Assembly: GCA_964617335.1 (NCBI GenBank) | Contig: CAZTXG010000002.1 | Location: 1 to 64,000 of the forward strand | DNA from: UBA2658 sp964617335 | Lineage (GTDB): Bacteria > Bacillota > Clostridia > Oscillospirales > Oscillospiraceae | Direction of reading: 5' to 3' | Length of the DNA stretch: 64,000 nt | Shown here: one piece after another, positions 59,728 to 64,000 of the stretch | Numbering within the stretch: the stretch's first letter is position 1 | Layout: each line of letters starts with the position of its first letter | The notes under the pieces: model-generated | What the model was told of the DNA's origin: nothing | Seen by the model: only the letters and a program-made list of their open reading frames with translations | Database searches by the model: none | Position numbers and translations under genes: made by a program

Positions 59728-60216
59728 TTATCTGCCCTCTTTTATAGAATTCATAAGTCCGCCCTTATCAATCATGTCTTTTATAAACTCCGGAAAGGGG
59801 GCGGCCTTATAGCTCTCGCCCTTTGTAAGGTTTTCTACAACCCCTGTGTCAAAGTCAACGGAGACTTCGTCACCCTCGTCTATTTTTTCGGCAGCCTCGT
59901 TACACTCTAAAATTGCAAGACCTATGTTTATGCTGTTTCTATAAAAAATCCTCGCAAAGCTTTTGGCTATAACACAGGAGATGCCCGAGGCCTTTATAGC
60001 AATGGGAGCATGCTCACGGGAGGAGCCGCAGCCGAAGTTTTGCCCTGCCACCATAATGTCGCCAGCTTTAACACGGCTGACAAAGCTTTTGTCCAAGTCC
60101 TCCATACAGTGGGAGGCAAGCTCTTTAACGTCTTGAGTGGCAAGGTAGCGGGCGGGGATTATAACATCGGTGTCCACGTTGCTGCCGTATTTTATTGCGC
60201 TTCCCTGAGCTTTCAT
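59728..60216 (-). CDS. leuD: 3-isopropylmalate dehydratase small subunit
   Basis: 162 residues, the short LeuD of the LeuCD/HACN type common in Clostridia and archaea. It shows YGSNVDTDVIIPARYL and the swivel-domain motif GQNFGCGSSREHAPIAIK. With LeuC it isomerises 2-isopropylmalate to 3-isopropylmalate. The ATG at 60214-60216 has AAGGAGG upstream and overlaps the leuC stop by four bases; the 60 codons of frame beyond it lie inside leuC. Confidence 0.95.
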   Translation of the reverse strand: MKAQGSAIKYGSNVDTDVIIPARYLATQDVKELASHCMEDLDKSFVSRVKAGDIMVAGQNFGCGSSREHAPIAIKASGISCVIAKSFARIFYRNSINIGLAILECNEAAEKIDEGDEVSVDFDTGVVENLTKGESYKAAPFPEFIKDMIDKGGLMNSIKEGR

Positions 60217-61481
60217 ATGGTTTCTACCTCCTTGGGGTGGCTTATATGCCCTGTAATGGCGGAAGCGGCTGCAACGGCGGGGGAGGCAAGATAAACCTCG
60301 CTTTCCGTGTGACCCATGCGCCCTACAAAGTTGCGGTTTGTGGTGGACACACAGCGCTCGCCGGAAGCCAAAATGCCCATGTGGCCGCCGAGGCAAGGCC
60401 CGCAGGTGGGGGTGGAAACTATGCAGCCGGCTTCCATAAAGATTTTTGTGTAGCCCCTGTCAATACATTCCATATAAATTTTTGGGGTGGCGGGGATAAC
60501 AATGGCACGCAGCCCCTTTTTTATGCGCCTGCTCTTTAAAATCTCTGCCGCTGCTGCCATATCCTCTATGTTGCCGTTGGTGCAGCTTCCTATAACTACC
60601 TGGTCGATTTCAATGTCTGTGCCCTCACTTGCCGGATGGGTATTTTCCGGAAGATGGGGGTATGAAACTGTGCAGGGAACGGAAGCTAGGTCAATGTCTA
60701 TAACCCTGTCGTAAGAGGCATCAGAGTCAGCGCTGAAAGCCTGCCACTTGCGGTCACAGCGGCCCTTCATATACTCAATTGTTATTTCGTCCACAGGGAA
60801 AATGCCGTTTTTTGCCCCTGCTTCTATTGCCATGTTTGATATTGTAAGTCTGTCGCTCATGGTAAGGTTTTTAAGCCCCTCACCGGAAAACTCCAGAGAT
60901 TTATAAAGAGCGCCGTCTACGCCTATCATACCGATAAGGTGGAGGATAACATCTTTGCCGCTGACGTACTTTTCCATTTTCCCCGTGAGGTTCACTTTTA
61001 TGGCAGAGGGCACCTTAAACCAGCCTTCCCCCGTTGCCATGGCAGCTGCCATGTCCGTTGAGCCGACTCCCGTGGAAAAAGCACCCAAAGCGCCATAGGT
61101 ACAGGTGTGGCTGTCTGCTCCTATGGCTGTTTCCCCGGGAGCTATAAGTCCCTTTTCGGGTATAAGGGCGTGCTCTATGCCCATTTCACCCACATCATAA
61201 AAATGCTCTAGGTCAAAGCGCTTTGCAAAGCTGCGGCACTTTTTACAGCTTTCCGCCGACTTAATGTCTTTATTTGGGGCAAAGTGGTCCATAACAAGGG
61301 TTATACGGGAGTTTTTATCAACAGTTTCAAAGCCTGCCTTATTAAACTCGTTTATAGCCACAGGGCCGGTTATATCGTTTGCCAGCACAAGGTCAAGCCT
61401 TGCCTTTATAAGCTGACCTGCCTCCACATGGGAAAGACCTGCATGGGCAGCAAGTATTTTCTGTGTCATTGTCATTGCCAT
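60213..61481 (-). CDS. leuC: 3-isopropylmalate dehydratase large subunit
   Basis: 422 residues. It is an aconitase-type [4Fe-4S] enzyme: GADSHTCTYGALGAFSTGVG, GSCTNGNIEDMAAAAE and PTCGPCLGGHMGIL carry the three cluster cysteines. The length matches the Clostridia/archaeal subclass that pairs with a short LeuD. It starts near three Met codons (MAMTMTQK); the first follows AAAGGAAA. It lies 71 bases after leuA, the gap holding a repeat element. Confidence 0.96.
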   Translation of the reverse strand: MAMTMTQKILAAHAGLSHVEAGQLIKARLDLVLANDITGPVAINEFNKAGFETVDKNSRITLVMDHFAPNKDIKSAESCKKCRSFAKRFDLEHFYDVGEMGIEHALIPEKGLIAPGETAIGADSHTCTYGALGAFSTGVGSTDMAAAMATGEGWFKVPSAIKVNLTGKMEKYVSGKDVILHLIGMIGVDGALYKSLEFSGEGLKNLTMSDRLTISNMAIEAGAKNGIFPVDEITIEYMKGRCDRKWQAFSADSDASYDRVIDIDLASVPCTVSYPHLPENTHPASEGTDIEIDQVVIGSCTNGNIEDMAAAAEILKSRRIKKGLRAIVIPATPKIYMECIDRGYTKIFMEAGCIVSTPTCGPCLGGHMGILASGERCVSTTNRNFVGRMGHTESEVYLASPAVAAASAITGHISHPKEVETI

Positions 61482-61533
61482 TATAATTATTTCCTTTCAG
61501 ACGTGCCGATTTTAGGCTGCCGGAAAAAGAGCC

Positions 61534-61557
61534 TAGGTTGTGTCAACACACCCTAAA
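61534..61557. repeat. Inverted-repeat element end, copy 2 (between leuA and leuC)
   Basis: Read on the minus strand it contains TTTAGGGTGTGTTGACACAA, identical over 20 bases to 43998-44017. Here the element is only about 22 bases, a near palindrome (TAGGTTGTG / CACACCCTA) bounded by TA. It supplies the leuA stop codon. Confidence 0.5.
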
Positions 61558-63058
61558 TGCCGCCCACAATTTTGTTTATGCCGTTTACATAGGCACGGAT
61601 GGAGGACTCTATAATATCCGTGGACAGTCCGCAGCCGGTGTATAGGTTTTTGCCGGCTTTGAGCTTAACCACAGCCTCGCCCATGGCATCCTCGCCGTCG
61701 GTTACGGCATTTAGCCTAAAGTTATCAAGGAAAACATCCAAGCCTGTAATGCGGTCTATGGCCTTATAGGCAGCGTCTATGGGACCTGAGCCCATGGCGA
61801 CTTCCTCGATAAGCTCGCCGCCTTTTTTAATCTTTATTGTGGCAACATTAGGCGTATCTGTCCCCGTTGTAACCATATGGCTAACAAGCTCATAGGTTTC
61901 GGAAACCCCATGGGCATTAGATAGGGCAAGAGCTTCAATATCGCTGTCGGTAAGGCTTTTTTTCTTGTCGGCAAGGGCCTTGAAGCGATTGAATACCTCG
62001 TCAAGCTGCTCTTTTGTAAGCTCATAGCCCAGCTGGGAAAGGCGGTCACGCAGAGCGTGCTTTCCACTGTGCTTACCTAAAACCATGGTGTTTTGGGGTA
62101 TGCCCACATCTGTGGACTTCATTATTTCATAGGTAAGAGCGTTTGCCAGAACTCCGTGCTGGTGGATACCTGACTCGTGGGCAAAGGCATTTGCCCCAAC
62201 GATGGACTTGCTGGGGGAAACGGGAACACCGGTGATGGAGGAAAGCAGCTTACTGGATTTGTAAATTTGGCGGGTATCCACGCCGCACTCCATCTGGTAA
62301 TACTCTCTGCGGGTTTTAAGAGCCATAACAATTTCCTCAAGGCTTGCGTTTCCGGCTCTTTCGCCTATGCCGTTAATGGTGCATTCCACCTGTGTTGCCC
62401 CTGCCTGCAGGCAGGCAAGGGAGTTTGCAACTCCCATGCCCAAATCGTCGTGGCAGTGGCAGGAAATATCCACAGTTTCAATGCCTTTTGTGTTTTCCCG
62501 AAGATAGCTTATAAGCTCGAACATTTCCATGGGGGTGGAATAGCCAACGGTGTCGGGGATGTTTAAAACTGTGGCTCCTGCATTTATGGCGGTTTCGCAG
62601 CATTTGACCAAGAAATCCCTGTCGCTGCGGGAGGCATCTTCTGCGGAAAACTCTATATCCTCGCAAAAGGATTTTGCATAGGAAACGTGTTTTGTGATGC
62701 TCTCCAAAACCTGTTCACGGCTCATTTTAAGCTTAAACTCCATGTGTATGTCGCTTGTTGCAAGGAAGACGTGAATGCGCGGGTACTTCGCGCCTTTAAC
62801 GGCATTCCAAGCGGCGTCAATGTCTCCCTGTGTGCAGCGGGCGAGACTTGCAACCTTACAGCGTTCTACGGTTTTGGAGATGGCTTCAACACTTTTAAAA
62901 TCCTCCGGCGAGGCTATGGCAAAGCCTGCCTCTATAACATCAACACCCAGAGCGTCAAGCTGCCTTGCCATTTCCAGCTTTTCACTTAAATTCATGCTGC
63001 ATCCGGGAGATTGCTCACCGTCACGCAGGGTGGTGTCAAAGATTTTTATCTTCCTCAT
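61553..63058 (-). CDS. leuA: 2-isopropylmalate synthase
   Basis: 501 residues. The catalytic TIM barrel starts IKIFDTTLRDGEQSPGCSMN; metal-site histidines are in DISCHCHDDLGMGVANSLA, and GIGERAGNASLEEIVMAL and ESGIHQHGVL follow. The C-terminal regulatory domain (from about residue 370) mediates leucine feedback inhibition. It condenses acetyl-CoA with 2-oxoisovalerate, the first committed leucine step. AAGGAGG lies 13 bases before the ATG, a rather long spacing. The stop codon falls within the small inverted-repeat element. Expression should be controlled by the leucine T-box upstream. Confidence 0.96.
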   Translation of the reverse strand: MRKIKIFDTTLRDGEQSPGCSMNLSEKLEMARQLDALGVDVIEAGFAIASPEDFKSVEAISKTVERCKVASLARCTQGDIDAAWNAVKGAKYPRIHVFLATSDIHMEFKLKMSREQVLESITKHVSYAKSFCEDIEFSAEDASRSDRDFLVKCCETAINAGATVLNIPDTVGYSTPMEMFELISYLRENTKGIETVDISCHCHDDLGMGVANSLACLQAGATQVECTINGIGERAGNASLEEIVMALKTRREYYQMECGVDTRQIYKSSKLLSSITGVPVSPSKSIVGANAFAHESGIHQHGVLANALTYEIMKSTDVGIPQNTMVLGKHSGKHALRDRLSQLGYELTKEQLDEVFNRFKALADKKKSLTDSDIEALALSNAHGVSETYELVSHMVTTGTDTPNVATIKIKKGGELIEEVAMGSGPIDAAYKAIDRITGLDVFLDNFRLNAVTDGEDAMGEAVVKLKAGKNLYTGCGLSTDIIESSIRAYVNGINKIVGGI

Positions 63059-63084
63059 ATTTTAAATTTAACCTCCTTTTAGAT

Positions 63085-63375
63085 AACAAAAAAAGCCCCA
63101 GTCTTCTACATTTAGAAGACGAAGGCTTAAAAGCTTCCGCGGTACCACTTCAATTGACAGTAAACTGTCCGCTTTCAGCATCGAGTTCAATGCCGCCTCT
63201 TTGGTAACGGTGAGGAAATCCGGTGCGGCCTTGGGCGAAACCTTCAGCCGACTGCTCAAGGGTGAGTTCGCAAATGTCACGGCATACCGTCTTACACCAA
63301 TGTAACGGCTCTCTTTGATGCCCTTGACCTGCTTTGTCCCTGTCGTCGCATTTAAATTATTGTGCTAAAGCTAAC
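63085..63375 (-). promoter_or_regulatory. T-box leader, leucine-specific, upstream of leuA
   Basis: On the minus strand, stem I sequences (AGAGAGCCG...TTGGTG) are followed by a specifier loop GAACTCACC, where CTC (plus-strand 63264-63266) is a leucine codon. The T-box motif AGTGGTACCGCGGAAGC falls at 63133-63149, and a terminator follows (stem GTCTTCTA/TAGAAGAC-type at 63101-63120, T7 at about 63088-63096). Uncharged leucine tRNA would bind and allow read-through into leuACDB. A TTGACA (63392-63397) upstream with a weak -10 may be its promoter. Confidence 0.92.
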
Positions 63376-63575
63376 ACAGCCAAATAGCCTTTGTCAAGGG
63401 GAATTTGAATTTTTGTTGATATCGCCCATATACTAAGAATACAAGGAGCCGATTATCAGCTTCTTGTTAGGATAAAAGGAGAAAACAAAAGGTTTTTCGC
63501 CTATTTTGGGAAAAAGCACAATAGAATGAATATAAAAGCATAAGGAAGTTGAAGGAAATTTAGATAAACATACAG

Positions 63576-63605
63576 TTGACAATTTCTTTTTTATTGTTGT
63601 ATGAT
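63576..63605 (+). promoter_or_regulatory. Promoter of the second T-box transcript
   Basis: A perfect TTGACA (63576-63581) and TATGAT (63600-63605) are 18 bases apart. Between the two T-box promoters (63398-63575) I see only AT-rich sequence. Confidence 0.7.
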
Positions 63606-63629
63606 AGTTGCAATCAAATATCCAAATGC

Positions 63630-63915
63630 TATGATGGGAACAAGTAGTTATAAGCCGGTCTAAAGAGAGCCGTTACATTGGTGAAAGACGGTGTCATGTC
63701 TTATTTACGAAAATCATCCCGGAGCAGTTTACTGAAAGGTTTTTTGCCTGTGTAAGTATAAACGGTTGCGCCCGTTACAGTGCCGAAGGTTAATAGACCT
63801 TCAGGAGTGGTTCTTTTTTCGGCAGTGCAGCGCCAAAAAAAGAGCAAGAAGAGTGGTACCGCAGAGGTTTTTGCCTTTGTCTCTTAAGTTATGCGTGAGA
63901 GACAGAGGCTTTTTG
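63630..63915 (+). promoter_or_regulatory. ileS leader: T-box leader, isoleucine-type, probably for ileS
   Basis: Stem I (AGAGAGCCG...TTGGTG from 63663) leads to a specifier loop whose alignment with the leuA leader puts ATC (63713-63715), an isoleucine codon, at the specifier position. The T-box AGTGGTACCGCAG is at 63852-63864. The terminator is GCCTTTGTCTCT (63873-63884) with AGAGACAGAGGC (63898-63909) and T5. A possible start codon ATG with AAAGGGG six bases upstream is at 63998-64000, the last bases of the window, so the gene itself is not seen. Confidence 0.85.
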
Positions 63916-64000
63916 TATATAAACACACATTACCGATTTAAAGCAGTAGAAGAAAACGCCAAAAAAATGACTTTAAGGAAGTACAAAGGGGCTGCCCATG

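Noticed and set aside
1..64000. CRISPR arrays, tRNA or rRNA genes, prophage, complete insertion sequences
   Set aside because: No regularly spaced repeats, cloverleaf or rRNA sequence, phage genes or transposase were recognised in reading both strands.

Overview
This looks like the chromosome of an anaerobic low-to-medium GC Firmicute of class Clostridia. The evidence is two T-box leaders, the gene types hemZ, VanW, DUF512/der/plsY, GntR (YtrA type), CsoR and long-form HPF, strong AGGAGG ribosome sites and TTGACA/TATAAT promoters. I cannot name the genus. A 100-N scaffold gap at 15460-15559 shows that it is a draft or metagenome assembly.

Layout. 1-8.5 kb: end of an HdeD-like membrane protein, an Ldh2-family dehydrogenase, ferritin, a potABCD polyamine transporter, an RluA-type pseudouridine synthase and the yceD-rpmF pair. 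8.7-12 kb: DUF512 radical SAM protein, der and plsY. 12.1-15.2 kb: a phosphatase gene relic, then a five-gene reverse operon (DUF134 regulator, two NifX-like proteins, two MinD/ferredoxin ATPases) behind a promoter bracketed by two copies of GACATATGTC. 15.6-25.1 kb: a lipoprotein, an ABC exporter with an attenuator-like leader, rpoN, a PAP2 phosphatase, a hexapeptide transferase, a uridine-kinase-like protein, hemZ, a GNAT with a cysteine-rich tail and DUF1643. 25.4-39 kb: the accessory centrepiece (below). 39-52 kb: nadB-nadC, hpf, MATE, ridA, htpG, hemW, vanW-like, metG. 51.9-58.6 kb: mnmA/mnmG, a GntR-ABC operon and a small monooxygenase-like protein. 58.6-64 kb: leuA-leuC-leuD-leuB under a leucine T-box, and head to head with it an isoleucine-type T-box whose gene (probably ileS) starts at the right edge.

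The 25.4-39 kb island encodes three paralogous two-subunit enzymes of the 2-hydroxyacyl-CoA dehydratase / class I benzoyl-CoA reductase family. One set of power-supply genes accompanies them: two different activator ATPases, each with its own pair of cluster cysteines, and a 2x[4Fe-4S] ferredoxin. A CooC-like ATPase, a CsoR-like metal sensor and a family-1-type CoA-transferase follow. The simplest reading is that ferredoxin electrons are boosted by ATP hydrolysis at the activator and delivered to three catalytic pairs with different CoA-thioester substrates, which the CoA-transferase could supply. The activator genes are preceded by a near-consensus sigma-54 promoter and an upstream inverted repeat; rpoN lies in the same window. 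Pairs 2 and 3 and the CoA-transferase use strongly selected codons, whereas pair 1 looks like the genomic background. Substrates cannot be read from sequence.

The remaining genes are largely housekeeping. Function calls rest on motifs and family knowledge only; no database search was possible.
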